Origin: Methanobacterium sp.
GTDB taxonomy: Archaea; Methanobacteriota; Methanobacteria; Methanobacteriales; Methanobacteriaceae
Length of the DNA stretch: 53,980 bases
NCBI GenBank assembly: GCA_003158115.1
Contig: PMGM01000057.1
Location: forward strand, 1-53,980
Direction: 5' to 3'
Part shown: in pieces, positions 9,555-18,754 of the stretch
Layout of the letters: every line of letters begins with the position of its first letter
Position numbering within the stretch: the first letter of the stretch is position 1
Program-made: the position numbers and the translations under genes
The notes under the pieces: generated by a model
Told to the model about the DNA's origin: nothing
Databases searched by the model: none
What the model saw: only the letters and a program-made list of their open reading frames with translations

Positions 9555-10307
9555 ATGTCAAAAAAATATGACGAAACAACTTATTGGGAAATAATAAATC
9601 GTCAAAAGGAAATTCTCAATAAGAAAGAGCAGTTAAAAGTTAAAAACTCTGAAATAACGGTTATTGGTTGTGGAGGAATAGGTGGCGCTGTCATTGAGAT
9701 GTTAACACGGATGGGTGTAGATCATCTTAAAATCGTTGATAAAGACAAATTTGATGTTTCAAATATTAATAGACAGTTAATGAGTAGTATGGATCGAGTC
9801 GGGCAGTCAAAAACAGAGGTTACCAAGGAAATAATCAGTTCAATTAACCCTTTTGTGGAAGTAGAAACCTTCAATACAGAATTAAACGAAGTAAATGTGG
9901 ATGAGATTATCGGGAACAGTACAGTAGTTGTTGATGCCCTCGACAATCTAAAAGCCAGGATCATAACGAGTAGAAGTGCATTAAAACATAGAATACCATT
10001 TGTACATGGTGCAATTCACGGTACAATGGGTCAAGTAACTACTTTCACATCAGAAACACCTAACTATGAAGAATTATTCAAATTATCATCATTAGGTCAT
10101 GATCTAAGCGAAAAAGTATTAAGGGATTTAAATAAATTAACAAAAGCAACTCCACCAGTTATAGGTCCTATTCCAAATATTGTAGGTTGTCTACAAGCTT
10201 TTGAGATTGTTAAAATTTTAACAGGGCGAGGAAATATAATAACCTCACCTGAAGTATTGGTTTTTGATCTTATGAAAAAAAACCCATTTTCAGTAGTAGA
10301 ATTTTAA
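9555..10307 (+). CDS. E1-like adenylating enzyme, MoeB/ThiF/HesA family
   Basis: Activates the C terminus of a ubiquitin-like sulfur carrier (MoaD, ThiS or SAMP) by adenylation. The 250-residue protein has the ATP-binding GCGGIGG loop after ITVIG, the DxxxxSNINRQ segment, VVVDALDNLKAR and a C-terminal GPIPNIVGCLQAFEIVKILTG. The paired CxxC zinc sites of classical MoeB are absent, and the usual catalytic-cysteine loop holds SETPNYEELF with no Cys, so it may only adenylate. AAAGGTAAATAAA precedes the ATG. It stands alone, so whether it serves molybdopterin, thiamine or tRNA thiolation is open. Confidence 0.85.
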   Translation: MSKKYDETTYWEIINRQKEILNKKEQLKVKNSEITVIGCGGIGGAVIEMLTRMGVDHLKIVDKDKFDVSNINRQLMSSMDRVGQSKTEVTKEIISSINPFVEVETFNTELNEVNVDEIIGNSTVVVDALDNLKARIITSRSALKHRIPFVHGAIHGTMGQVTTFTSETPNYEELFKLSSLGHDLSEKVLRDLNKLTKATPPVIGPIPNIVGCLQAFEIVKILTGRGNIITSPEVLVFDLMKKNPFSVVEF

Positions 10308-10465
10308 TAGAATCCTTTGGACTTACATATTTATTAATAATTTCAGATAATTAACTGTTATAAGTAGTTTTTATAGATTTATCAATTACTTATTTCTTAA
10401 TTCATTATTTATAAGAGATTTATCCAATAATCTTGATAAATGATCATCAGTTGTGCTTCAAAACA

Positions 10466-10473
10466 TTTATATA
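10466..10473 (+). promoter_or_regulatory. TATA box of glnA
   Basis: TTTATATA, 69 bases before the glnA start and directly upstream of the NrpR operator, so the operator lies between TATA box and transcription start. Confidence 0.75.
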
Positions 10474-10482
10474 CCAGTAAAA

Positions 10483-10496
10483 GGAAACTACTTTCC
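10483..10496 (+). promoter_or_regulatory. NrpR operator of glnA
   Basis: GGAA-ACTACT-TTCC matches exactly the GGAA-N6-TTCC palindrome known for NrpR in methanogens. It starts ten bases after the TATA box, where bound repressor would block RNA polymerase. NrpR is encoded by the gene immediately downstream of glnA, which supports the assignment. Confidence 0.88.
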
Positions 10497-10534
10497 GGTA
10501 TAAAGATCATGTATTTTATGGAGGTATTAGATCT

Positions 10535-11863
10535 ATGCAAGATAAAATAGAAAAGGTTATTCGAGACATCGAAGCATGCGACACAAAATTTGTAAGGTTG
10601 CAGTTTGTTGACATACACGGAACCCCTAAAAATATGGCAGTTCCACTGGCTAAACCCGGAGACATTGAAGATATACTTAAAGATGGATTATTATTCGATG
10701 GTTCATCAATAGAAGGATTCGTAGACATCAATGAAAGTGACTTGGTAATAAAACCAGACCCTGATACTTTTTCAACTCTGCCATGGAGGCCAGAGGAGAA
10801 AGGTGTTAGCAGATTCATATGTGACATATTCTGGCCTGACGGAACTCCATTCGAAGGAGATCCACGACATGTTCTCAAAAAATCACTTGAAAAGGTTGAA
10901 AAACTTGGATATGAATACAACGTAGGCCCTGAACCTGAATTTTTCATTATAGGTGAAGATGAAAATGGTAACATAATCCCACACGACGATGGAGTCTATT
11001 TTGATGTAGAACCTGTTGATCAGGGGACAGATGTAAGAAGAGAACTTGTATTAGGATTAGAAGAACTTCATTTTGATGTTGAAGTAAGCCATCACGAGGT
11101 TGGTCCAGGTCAACATGAAATAGATTTCAAATTTGACAACGCAATGAAAACAGCAGACGCTGTTATAACATTTAAGCAGGCTATTAAAGCCATAGTTGAC
11201 AATCTCGGCTATATGGTTACATTTATGCCTAAACCATTCTTCGGTGTAAACGGTAGCGGTATGCACGTACATCAGAGCCTCTTCAAAAATGGGAAAAATA
11301 TCTTTTTTGACCCAGATACTCAAGATCAACTATCTCAAGAAGCCCGATACTTTATTGGCGGTCTACTAAAACACTCAAAAGCACTTTCTGCAATTGTTGC
11401 TCCTACTGTCAACTCTTATAAAAGACTTGTCCCAGGATATGAAGCACCTTGTTACATAGCATACGGACTTCAAAACAGATCTACACTTGTTAGAATTCCT
11501 GCATCACGTGGAAATGGTACTAGAGTAGAATTCAGATGCCCTGATCCCTCATGTAATCCATACCTTGCATTTGCAGCTATGTTGGATGCTGGAATGGACG
11601 GTATCAATAACAAGGTCGATCCCGGAGCAGCAACAGATATAGATGTATTTAAACTGGATGCAGCAGGACTTGCAAACAAAGGAATTGAAACACTACCATC
11701 AAGCCTATGGGAAGCATATCACGCCCTTGAAAATGACCAAATTGTTAAATCATCACTTGGCGACCATGTTTATAACCAATTCATGGACATCAAGAAAAAA
11801 GAATGGGACGATTACAGGATACAAGTATTCCCATACGAAGTTAATAGATACTTGATGATTTAA
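10535..11863 (+). CDS. glnA: Glutamine synthetase, type I
   Basis: Makes glutamine from glutamate, ammonia and ATP; cytosolic dodecamer. 442 residues with the class signatures [56 protein letters not shown] and PYLAFAAML. The adenylylation loop of the I-beta class (NLYDLP) is absent, so control is of the I-alpha kind. GGAGGT lies nine bases before the ATG. The promoter carries an NrpR operator, so it should be repressed when 2-oxoglutarate is low. An oligo-T stretch follows the stop. Confidence 0.97.
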   Translation: MQDKIEKVIRDIEACDTKFVRLQFVDIHGTPKNMAVPLAKPGDIEDILKDGLLFDGSSIEGFVDINESDLVIKPDPDTFSTLPWRPEEKGVSRFICDIFWPDGTPFEGDPRHVLKKSLEKVEKLGYEYNVGPEPEFFIIGEDENGNIIPHDDGVYFDVEPVDQGTDVRRELVLGLEELHFDVEVSHHEVGPGQHEIDFKFDNAMKTADAVITFKQAIKAIVDNLGYMVTFMPKPFFGVNGSGMHVHQSLFKNGKNIFFDPDTQDQLSQEARYFIGGLLKHSKALSAIVAPTVNSYKRLVPGYEAPCYIAYGLQNRSTLVRIPASRGNGTRVEFRCPDPSCNPYLAFAAMLDAGMDGINNKVDPGAATDIDVFKLDAAGLANKGIETLPSSLWEAYHALENDQIVKSSLGDHVYNQFMDIKKKEWDDYRIQVFPYEVNRYLMI

Positions 11864-11879
11864 ATACTTCCTAAATTTC

Positions 11880-11893
11880 TTTTTTTTATTTTT
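11880..11893 (+). terminator. Oligo-T terminator of glnA
   Basis: T8-A-T5 (interrupted by two bases) beginning 17 bases after the glnA stop, typical of archaeal intrinsic termination. It separates glnA from nrpR transcription. Confidence 0.5.
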
Positions 11894-12033
11894 AAATCCT
11901 AAATTAGAACAGGATTTCTTAAAAAAATTATTATGATAAGTTTTTAAAATAATTAGTACAATAACTAAACATAAAAAATTAATCATATTTAACCATAATA
12001 GGTAATAGGGAATTAAACTTATCTGGTGAATAA

Positions 12034-13734
12034 ATGCCACAAGAGACCGATCGTAAAATGATGGAGATTCTGCGAATTCTTGCTGATCGAGAAGAAGTGC
12101 TCGGTGCAAAAACGATTGCAGAAGAACTTAAAAAAAAGGGTTATGACCTCGGAGAGAGGGCAGTAAGATATCATATGCGAATCCTAGATGAAAAAGGGTT
12201 TACAGAACGTATTGGTTATGCAGGAAGGCAAATAACTGATAAAGGTCATAAAGAGCTGGAAAAAGGTCTTATTTATGATCAAGTAGATTTCATTTTTTCA
12301 AAGTTTGAGGATATGATATATCAAACCACATTGAATCCTTCAGATGGAACTGGAAAGGTCATTGTGAATACTTCATCATTCGTTAACGAAAAAAATATCA
12401 TGGAAATACTCAAATCGGTCTTTAAAAAAGGTATAGCAGTCAGTCCATATGTAAAATTTTTAGATCCCGCCCCAGAGGTAGGGAACGAAATTAGACTAGA
12501 TACAGTGTGCGGAACAACTATCGATGGGATGCTTCTCCGTGAGGGAATTCCTGTAATACCTAAGTATGGTGGAATAGTAAAAGTCGAGGATTATGTACCT
12601 ACTAGGTTCACAGAACTTATATCATACAAAAAAACTTCAATGACTCCTCTTGAAGCGTTCACAGATAAAAATATGACATCAATATTGGAAGTAATAGAAA
12701 ATGGAAATGGATCCATTCCTGCTAATTTCCGCCTCATACCTAAAACAGCTCGAGAAAATGCTGTAAAAATATTCAACAATCTTCAAAAGATAGGAATAAC
12801 AGGATTACTCAAAATAGGCAATGAAGGAGAATCCGTACTTGGAATACCAATTGATGATAATATGGTTGGAATAGCAGTTATTGGAGGTATAGCCCCATTA
12901 TGCGCTGCTAAAGAAGCTGGTTTTGATGTTAATATCAAGTTAGCAGAGAATACTATAGAATTTAGTGAAATGCAAAGTTTGGTTAAACCTAAACCCATAA
13001 TTAAAACCACAGGACCGGAAATACCTGATAAGGTTAAGTTTTTACTCTCAAAGGCCTGGAATCTGATATATCAAGTTGATTTTGATATAGAAACACATCA
13101 AGGAAATGTTATCACAAATATTTCCTATGTAAAAACTGAAGAACTTGACGATGCAATTGATATTTTTGAGGATGTAATGAAAAGGGGTCCACAGTACTGT
13201 ACCAGTAAATATTTCAAAATTATTCCGGGGAAAGAACCAAATAAAACTGGGATAGCAACTGTATGCAGTCTAACCCTCGATGGCATCCTAGTTAAAAATG
13301 GTGTGTCCACAACTCCCCAATATGGAGGAATTCTAGAAACTGATAGTAAACAACCCCGGTTCATAGAACTTACTGCATACAGTGGATCTTCATTAGATCC
13401 CCATGAAATATATATTGCAAAGGATATGACTTCTGTTTCAGATGCTATTAAAAGTGGTGGGCGAGTATTGGCGAGTTTAAGAGAGATCCCATATATAGCA
13501 AGACCTGCTGCAGTAGATGTTCTAGAAGAAGTTCAAGACGCTGGTTTTTCAATTTTAAAGATTGGAAAACCGAGTGAATTAGTTTATAACGCTAAAGTTG
13601 AAAGATACCATGTTGGAATTGTCGCCCCTGGAGGTTTAAATCCTATTGCTGCTTTAAAAGAACATGGTATGGATGTTGAACCCAAAGCTGTGGAAAACAT
13701 GACAAATGTATCTGAAATGGAAGAATTTAAGTAG
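12034..13734 (+). CDS. nrpR: Global nitrogen transcriptional repressor NrpR
   Basis: Represses nitrogen-assimilation genes; 2-oxoglutarate releases it from DNA. 566 residues: winged helix at about 1-70 (MMEILRILADREEVLGAKTI ... RAVRYHMRILDEKGF), then two tandem NrpR effector domains at about 75-325 and 335-566. The repeats share IVNTSSFV/VITNISYV, LDTVCGTTIDGMLL/IATVCSLTLDGILV, IPKYGGIVKVED/TPQYGGILETD and RFTELISYKKTS/RFIELTAYSGSS. GGTGAATAA supplies the ribosome site. Placed directly after glnA, whose promoter has a perfect operator. The nrpR leader shows no GGAA-N6-TTCC, so it may not be autoregulated. Confidence 0.95.
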   Translation: MPQETDRKMMEILRILADREEVLGAKTIAEELKKKGYDLGERAVRYHMRILDEKGFTERIGYAGRQITDKGHKELEKGLIYDQVDFIFSKFEDMIYQTTLNPSDGTGKVIVNTSSFVNEKNIMEILKSVFKKGIAVSPYVKFLDPAPEVGNEIRLDTVCGTTIDGMLLREGIPVIPKYGGIVKVEDYVPTRFTELISYKKTSMTPLEAFTDKNMTSILEVIENGNGSIPANFRLIPKTARENAVKIFNNLQKIGITGLLKIGNEGESVLGIPIDDNMVGIAVIGGIAPLCAAKEAGFDVNIKLAENTIEFSEMQSLVKPKPIIKTTGPEIPDKVKFLLSKAWNLIYQVDFDIETHQGNVITNISYVKTEELDDAIDIFEDVMKRGPQYCTSKYFKIIPGKEPNKTGIATVCSLTLDGILVKNGVSTTPQYGGILETDSKQPRFIELTAYSGSSLDPHEIYIAKDMTSVSDAIKSGGRVLASLREIPYIARPAAVDVLEEVQDAGFSILKIGKPSELVYNAKVERYHVGIVAPGGLNPIAALKEHGMDVEPKAVENMTNVSEMEEFK

Positions 13735-13807
13735 ATATTATTGACATCCACTTTTTTCAACAATTTATTATATTCTTCCTCTTTCTCTCTTTTTGTATCT
13801 TATTTTT

Positions 13808-14305
13808 CTAATCCTCTCTTAAAAAACGTCTGTCAGATTTTTTGTCTACAGCATCTTGATATTTATCTTCAAACCATCCAATTGTTATTTCATCATCTTC
13901 GTGTTTATCAAAGTGTGGAATGTATGGTTTTATATCAAGTAACGGAGTCCCGTCAACAATATCTACATTTGAAACATATACTGTTGATCCATCAATTTTA
14001 TCTAGTTGTACAACAGAAACACCTATGGGATTTGGCCGTTTTGGAGCTCTAGTGGCAAAAATTCCATGTTTTTGATTATCAAGAAATGGTTTAACTTGGA
14101 GAGCATGACCTCTGGACAAATGTAAATGATAAATAAGTATAATATGGGAAAACCCTTCAAGATCTTTTAAACCATCTTTATATTCATTATTTAACTGTAT
14201 TTGGCCTTTTATTCCTCTGGCTCCAATCGGTTGTATTGGCATTCCTTCAAGATTTTTAAATGGACTATGAATTGTTCCTATAGATTTAAATTCTATCAAT
14301 GTCAT
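13808..14305 (-). CDS. trmO: tRNA (N6-threonylcarbamoyl-A37) methyltransferase TrmO family
   Basis: SAM-dependent methyltransferase acting on t6A37 of threonine tRNAs (UPF0066/VirR fold). Visible family motifs are IGTIHSPF near the N terminus, ATRAPKRPNPIGVSVV (SAM site) and VDGTPLLDIKPYIPHFD. I set the start at ATG 14305 (MTLIEFKSIG), five bases after AGGTGA; an upstream in-frame GTG is part of that ribosome site. Length about 165 residues. Convergent with nrpR and divergent from the molbindin gene. Confidence 0.88.
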   Translation of the reverse strand: MTLIEFKSIGTIHSPFKNLEGMPIQPIGARGIKGQIQLNNEYKDGLKDLEGFSHIILIYHLHLSRGHALQVKPFLDNQKHGIFATRAPKRPNPIGVSVVQLDKIDGSTVYVSNVDIVDGTPLLDIKPYIPHFDKHEDDEITIGWFEDKYQDAVDKKSDRRFLRED

Positions 14306-14379
14306 GTTTTTCACCTAATTTAGTAATTTATTAAATCGAAAAGCCCGTTTGGACATAAGATAATTTTTTAAACTAATAC

Positions 14380-14387
14380 ATATATAA
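14380..14387 (+). promoter_or_regulatory. TATA box of the molbindin gene
   Basis: ATATATAA about 32 bases before the molbindin ATG, giving a very short leader that contains the GAGGTGA ribosome site. Confidence 0.55.
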
Positions 14388-14418
14388 TAGTTGTAGTAAA
14401 AACTGAGGTGAAATTATT

Positions 14419-14628
14419 ATGAAGATTAGCGCAAGAAATGTTTTTGAAGGTAAAATTGAAAATGTTGAAGTTGGAGCTGTAATGGCAAATATTAAAATTA
14501 AAATTGAATCACCTGAGCTTATCACAGCAATAATCACCAAAGAATCCGTTGAAAAACTTGACCTCAAAAAAGGTGACACAGTTTCAGCAATAATAAAATC
14601 CACAGAAATAATGGTTGGGAAAGACTAA
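14419..14628 (+). CDS. Molbindin (single TOBE/Mop domain), molybdate/tungstate binding
   Basis: 69-residue stand-alone TOBE domain, pattern ISARNVFEGKIENVEVGAVMANIKI then LITAIITKESVEKL and GDTVSAIIKSTEIMV. Mop proteins form hexamers that store or buffer molybdate and tungstate in the cytosol. Similar TOBE sequence recurs at the C termini of the ModE-like regulator and the WtpC ATPase nearby, tying this gene to the oxyanion island. Strong GAGGTGA ribosome site. Confidence 0.9.
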   Translation: MKISARNVFEGKIENVEVGAVMANIKIKIESPELITAIITKESVEKLDLKKGDTVSAIIKSTEIMVGKD

Positions 14629-14755
14629 TACTTTTATAAATAATATATTCTTTGTTTTTTTTATGATTTGATTATTAAGATGCATATCTTTAAGTAATTT
14701 TTTGAATTAACGAGAAAAGCTCATGATTTCTTTCAAACTTATAAACAGAATGAAA

Positions 14756-14781
14756 ACGATATGTTTATATGTACTTATCGT
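14756..14781 (+). promoter_or_regulatory. Inverted repeat spanning the TATA box of the ferredoxin/polyferredoxin operon
   Basis: ACGATA (14756-14761) and TATCGT (14776-14781) are exact inverted complements separated by 14 bases that include TTTATATG, a likely TATA box. The ferredoxin start lies 51 bases downstream. A repressor here would block TBP binding. The half-site resembles bacterial ModE half-sites (ATCG/CGAT with TATA-rich flanks), but that link is only suggestive. Confidence 0.5.
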
Positions 14782-14831
14782 AGAATTGGATATTATACAT
14801 AAAAATTTAATAAATTTTAGAGGTGAGATTT

Positions 14832-15026
14832 ATGCCAGTAATTATAGATACAGAGAAATGTGGAAAGATAGAAAACTGCCCCGGTGAAGGGCTCTGCATA
14901 AAATTATGCGAAGAAGATGCCCTTATTGAAGAAGATGGAGATGTAGTTATTATATCTGAAAATTGCAACGATTGCGAGTTATGTATCATGAATTGTCCCA
15001 ACCAAGCAATATCTAAGGTAGATTAA
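14832..15026 (+). CDS. Small two-cluster ferredoxin
   Basis: 64 residues. The second site is the standard CNDCELCIMNCP; the first is unusual, C-x5-C-x5-C-x3-C (CGKIENCPGEGLCIKLC), with wider spacing than the usual CxxCxxCxxxC. The ATG at 14832 follows AGAGGTGA; an in-frame GTG at 14823 lies inside that site. It is 31 bases ahead of the FwdF-like polyferredoxin gene and surely co-transcribed, so the two probably form an electron-carrying pair. Confidence 0.82.
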   Translation: MPVIIDTEKCGKIENCPGEGLCIKLCEEDALIEEDGDVVIISENCNDCELCIMNCPNQAISKVD

Positions 15027-15057
15027 ATTTGTGCACTACAATGACAGAGGAGATAAA

Positions 15058-16056
15058 ATGAAGTCAATAACAAGGGAAGGGGATGAAAATCGTTCTCTAA
15101 CCCACAATAATGAAAAATGTATTGGTTGTGGAATATGTACTAGTATATGTCCTACAAAATCCATTAAAAATGGTCCAATACTTCCAATAGCACGTGGACT
15201 TGTAGATATGGATTACATCAACATCAATAAAAATAGTTGTTGTTTATGTGGACTTTGTGCAAGTGCCTGTCCAGTTGATGCCCTTGAATTTAAGATAGAC
15301 AATAGAAACATCAAAGAAATGGACAATTACCCAAAATGGGATAAAGATGCCAAAATTGACACAGAAGCTTGTGTACATTGTAAAGCTTGTGAAACAGCAT
15401 GTCCACAAGATGCAATAAAAGTTGCAAGAACGTTACCTAAAAGGGAAGATCTAGTTCTAGGAGAAATAGAAGTTGATCAAGATAAATGTATCAACTGTAA
15501 GATCTGTGAGGAATTATGCCCTGGAGATGCCATTACAGTTAAACATACCGGCCGTGAAACTTACGAAACAGTAGTAGATGAAGACAAATGTGTTTACTGC
15601 CTGGTATGTAAACGTGCCTGCCCAACAGATGCAATAAAAGCTGTCTGTAGTTCATGTGCATATCAGGATACGAAATTAGATTCTGAAAAATTCAAAACAA
15701 GTGGAAATATTATTCTAAACCCTGATTCATGTGTGAACTGTGGTTGGTGTGAGGAGATATGCCCAGTTGATGCAGCTAAGGTTACCAAACCATTTGAAGG
15801 GGAAGTTGTATTAGATGAAGAAATGGTATGCAAAGGAGATTCTTGCCATGCTTGTCAAGATGTATGTCCATGCAATGCTGTAAGTATAACAGAAGGACGA
15901 TCAGAGATTGATCCAAGATTTTGTATCCTCTGCGGTGCCTGTGCAAATGTTTGTCCACAAAAGGGAATACAAATTAAACGTACAAAAATGAACTTAAACA
16001 ATATACGTTCTAAATCCTGGCAAAACACGTTATCTGGTTTGACTACTGGAAAATAG
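15058..16056 (+). CDS. FwdF-type polyferredoxin paralog with eight cluster motifs
   Basis: 332 residues, clearly related to FwdF encoded at 26.4-27.5 kb: same order of cluster motifs, same linker blocks (DYNxxPV-type ALEFKID, KDMDxYP, ITVKHT, AVCSSCAY) and same RSKSWQNTLSGL tail. Motifs 1-6 and 8 are canonical CxxCxxCxxxCP. Motif 7 is Cys258-x4-Cys263-x2-Cys266-x3-Cys270, with two extra residues compared with FwdF. Expected role: delivering electrons to a formylmethanofuran or formate dehydrogenase. ATG 15058 follows GAGGAGATAAA. Its own promoter carries an inverted repeat, so it is regulated apart from fwd. Confidence 0.88.
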   Translation: MKSITREGDENRSLTHNNEKCIGCGICTSICPTKSIKNGPILPIARGLVDMDYININKNSCCLCGLCASACPVDALEFKIDNRNIKEMDNYPKWDKDAKIDTEACVHCKACETACPQDAIKVARTLPKREDLVLGEIEVDQDKCINCKICEELCPGDAITVKHTGRETYETVVDEDKCVYCLVCKRACPTDAIKAVCSSCAYQDTKLDSEKFKTSGNIILNPDSCVNCGWCEEICPVDAAKVTKPFEGEVVLDEEMVCKGDSCHACQDVCPCNAVSITEGRSEIDPRFCILCGACANVCPQKGIQIKRTKMNLNNIRSKSWQNTLSGLTTGK

Positions 16057-16061
16057 TCAAC

Positions 16062-16080
16062 TTTTTTTTATTTCTTTTTT
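16062..16080 (+). terminator. Oligo-T terminator after the polyferredoxin operon
   Basis: T8-A-T3-C-T6 starting six bases after the polyferredoxin stop; typical archaeal T-rich termination signal. Confidence 0.5.
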
Positions 16081-16419
16081 AGTTCTAATATTTAACAAAA
16101 ATAATATGATGAACCCATTTTATCATACCAAATGAATTTTAGGGGGATTAGGATTATAAAGTTCATTGGAAACGATCCTAATTGGTTTTAATATTAATAT
16201 TAGATTAAGTCATATTTATTAATATTTTACAATTTGTGGAAACTTATATTTTTAGAATAAAACAATAAGTTATATAGAAATAATTCAAAATTATCTGATA
16301 ACTCTTAAATTAGTTAAATTGAATATTTAGTTAGATATAAAAAAATAAGTCTTAATATAATTAATTTAATGATAATTATATAATGTTTGATATCACTAAA
16401 ATATTCTAGGAGGTCTAAA
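16081..16419 (+). other. Leader/promoter region of modE-like gene with long inverted repeat
   Basis: ATTAGGAT (16147-16154) and ATCCTAAT (16175-16182) are exact inverted complements with a 20-base spacer; function unknown. Near the gene, AATTATATAATG (about 16372-16385) could be the TATA box, followed at 16388-16395 by the palindrome TGATATCA. Confidence 0.4.
16388..16395 (+). promoter_or_regulatory. TGATATCA palindrome upstream of the modE-like gene
   Basis: Perfect 8-base palindrome, TTTGATATCA in context, at the expected transcription start of the ModE-like gene. The same TTTGATATCA occurs at 17279-17288 before wtpA. Candidate ModE site; short enough to be chance. Confidence 0.35.
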
Positions 16420-17112
16420 ATGGATAAAATAAAAGATGGACCACAATACAGATTGAAATTTGATGATAAGATCATATTATTGAATAATAAAAAATTCAAG
16501 TTGTTAGAATATATTGATGAATGTGGTTCTATAATGAAAGCCTCTAAAAAAGGGAATATCCCTTATCGTAGTGCTCTCAAATATATTGAAGAACTTGAAA
16601 GGGAAAGTAATAGGAGCATGGTATCAACTCAACGAGGAGGTAAAGGTGGAGGCGGTGAAAGTAAGCTTACAAGTAGTGGAAAGTTAATTTTAAAAGAATA
16701 TAGGAAAGTAGAAAGTATTTTGAATATGCATGATGATGTAAATGAAATTGAAAGTAACATTTTACATATTGATGAAAAAAATAAGATAGCAAACATAAAA
16801 TTAAATAATGAAAATGTCATTCTTCCACTTAGAGGTAATTTTAGAATAGGTGACCGTGTTTTAGTTTTAATAAGTCCAGAAGACATATTTGTGATGCTCG
16901 AACCTCAAGAATCAAGTGTACGGAATATTTTTGGTGGAAAAATTATTGGAATGGAACTTAAAGATCATCTTGTACGTTTAAATGTAAAAATAGGTGATAT
17001 TACTCTTTTTGTAGATGTAACTGAATATGCACGGGAACAACTTGATCTAACATTAGGTAAAGATATTTATATAGGATTTAAAGCAGCAGCTATCGCAATG
17101 GTCAAGATATAA
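16420..17112 (+). CDS. ModE-like molybdate/tungstate-responsive regulator
   Basis: 230 residues. N-terminal winged helix of ModE type (about 10-100: [32 protein letters not shown], the [20 protein letters not shown] wing), followed by two TOBE-like oxyanion-binding modules (about 105-165 and 170-230; the second begins [20 protein letters not shown]). ModE normally senses molybdate or tungstate and represses transporter genes. The ATG at 16420 follows GGAGGTCTAAA. It precedes wtpA by 400 bases on the same strand, so the importer is its obvious target. Confidence 0.85.
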   Translation: MDKIKDGPQYRLKFDDKIILLNNKKFKLLEYIDECGSIMKASKKGNIPYRSALKYIEELERESNRSMVSTQRGGKGGGGESKLTSSGKLILKEYRKVESILNMHDDVNEIESNILHIDEKNKIANIKLNNENVILPLRGNFRIGDRVLVLISPEDIFVMLEPQESSVRNIFGGKIIGMELKDHLVRLNVKIGDITLFVDVTEYAREQLDLTLGKDIYIGFKAAAIAMVKI

Positions 17113-17512
17113 TAATCAAAAATGCTTAAATTATATCTAATTTTTTTTAAGATAAATAGAGATATTTTTTTTTCATTAGAAAAGTTCCTATATAAAAATA
17201 TAACATTTTTTAGAATATCAATTATTATTCCACTCTTTCTTGTCTTAATATCCAAATTTAGATATTATCTATCTAATTTTTGATATCATATCTTTATAAA
17301 TTCATTACCTAATCTAAAAACTGAAAAAGAATTATTTTAAGAACTATAATACAAACCATTGAAAATTTCATAAATTTATTCATCACACGATAATTGAATG
17401 AATTGTAAATGAAAATAAAACTGATTAATACAATATTTAGACAAAAATTATTTATCTACGAAGTGAATATATATGCCTATTGAAAAATGAATATTAATAT
17501 AGGAGGCATAAA
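17113..17512 (+). other. Intergenic region upstream of wtpA
   Basis: 400 bases without a gene. Holds a TGATATCA palindrome (17281-17288) followed at once by CTTTATAAAT, a possible distal TATA box, and a second A/T box AATATATAT at 17466-17474 about 40 bases before wtpA. Two promoters are possible. Confidence 0.4.
17281..17288 (+). promoter_or_regulatory. TGATATCA palindrome upstream of wtpA
   Basis: Same ten-base TTTGATATCA as before the ModE-like gene, here immediately upstream of a TATA-like CTTTATAAAT. Candidate operator for the ModE-like protein. Confidence 0.35.
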
Positions 17513-18556
17513 ATGGATAAAAAAATAATTATTGCAGTTATAGCGATAATCATTATTATCGGAGTAGGAGTATATGGCTATAGTATATATAACAACTCAC
17601 AAAATGGGGGTACTGTAACAATAGTTGCAGCTGATAGTCTTGCTACACAATTGAACGCCACAGCAACAAAATTCGAATCCGAACACCCTAACACAAAGGT
17701 AAATATAGAATATATGGGCAGTAGTGCTGCTATTAAACAAGTCACTAGCCTTAATAAGACTCCAGACATAGTTGTTTCAGCAGATTATGGTCTCATAGAC
17801 AATCAATTAATACCTAAATACACCAGTTATAATTTACAGTATGCTCGTAACGAGATGGTAATAGCTTACACCAATAAAAGCAAAAACAGCACCCAAATAA
17901 ACAGCAATAATTGGTATCAAATATTAAGTACACCCGGCGTTAAATTCGGTTTCAGCGATCCAAACTCTGATCCTGCAGGATATCGTGCAGTAATGATGAT
18001 GCAATTAGCAAATACTTATTATAATAATAGTACAATATTTAGTAATTTAATTGAAAAAAATTCCGCCATAACATCAACGGCGAATGGAACTGGATACATT
18101 ATCACTGTACCAGAAAATGAAAATCCAAGTGTTAATGTCACTATAAGACCTGATGCATCACAGCTAATGCCTTTATTACAGACTGGCTCGATCGATTATG
18201 TGATAACATACAAAAGTTTAGCAGCACAACAGAATTTATCATACGTAACACTTCCGGATGAATTAAAAATCTCAAACACATCCTACGATACAGATTACAA
18301 TAAAATTGCACTTGTACAAGCCAGTGGTTCAACTAATAGCACTACAATAACATTAACACCTATAATATACGGTATCACCGTATTGAACAACGCACCTGAA
18401 AAACAGCTTGCAACAGAATTCTTGCAGCTTCTCATAAGCCCTACAGGTACCCAAATAATCAATAACAGTTTTCAGGAAGTTATAACACCAGCGATAGCAA
18501 CAAACAAATCTACTAACATACCAAGTACACTACAACCATATGTAACAAATTCCTAA
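17513..18556 (+). CDS. wtpA: Tungstate/molybdate ABC transporter substrate-binding protein WtpA
   Basis: 347 residues. An N-terminal signal/anchor helix (about residues 4-25, [20 protein letters not shown]) is followed by a type II periplasmic-binding fold. WtpA/ModA features are [56 protein letters not shown] and the hinge [13 protein letters not shown]. The protein captures oxyanions outside the membrane. Many Asn and Thr in N-x-S/T sequons suggest surface N-glycosylation. Ribosome site AGGAGGCATAAA. First gene of the importer cluster; a stem-loop terminator separates it from wtpB. Confidence 0.92.
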   Translation: MDKKIIIAVIAIIIIIGVGVYGYSIYNNSQNGGTVTIVAADSLATQLNATATKFESEHPNTKVNIEYMGSSAAIKQVTSLNKTPDIVVSADYGLIDNQLIPKYTSYNLQYARNEMVIAYTNKSKNSTQINSNNWYQILSTPGVKFGFSDPNSDPAGYRAVMMMQLANTYYNNSTIFSNLIEKNSAITSTANGTGYIITVPENENPSVNVTIRPDASQLMPLLQTGSIDYVITYKSLAAQQNLSYVTLPDELKISNTSYDTDYNKIALVQASGSTNSTTITLTPIIYGITVLNNAPEKQLATEFLQLLISPTGTQIINNSFQEVITPAIATNKSTNIPSTLQPYVTNS

Positions 18557-18564
18557 ATAAAATT

Positions 18565-18590
18565 GGAGATATATTTCTCCCATTTTTTTA
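18565..18590 (+). terminator. Stem-loop with T-tract between wtpA and wtpB
   Basis: GGAGA (18565-18569) and TCTCC (18576-18580) form a five-pair stem with a six-base loop, followed by T7 (18584-18590). Likely partial termination, which would yield more binding protein than permease. Confidence 0.55.
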
Positions 18591-18754
18591 GGTTATAATT
18601 TTATAATATTGTTCTAATTCGGATACTCTTTTATTTAGTTAGTTGTTTAAGAAATAAAAATTATTAAAATCAACATAATAACCAAAAAAATAATATGGAA
18701 GTAAAAAAGAGTTTATTTACAATAAAATTATTAATTATTATTTGGAAGTTTAAA

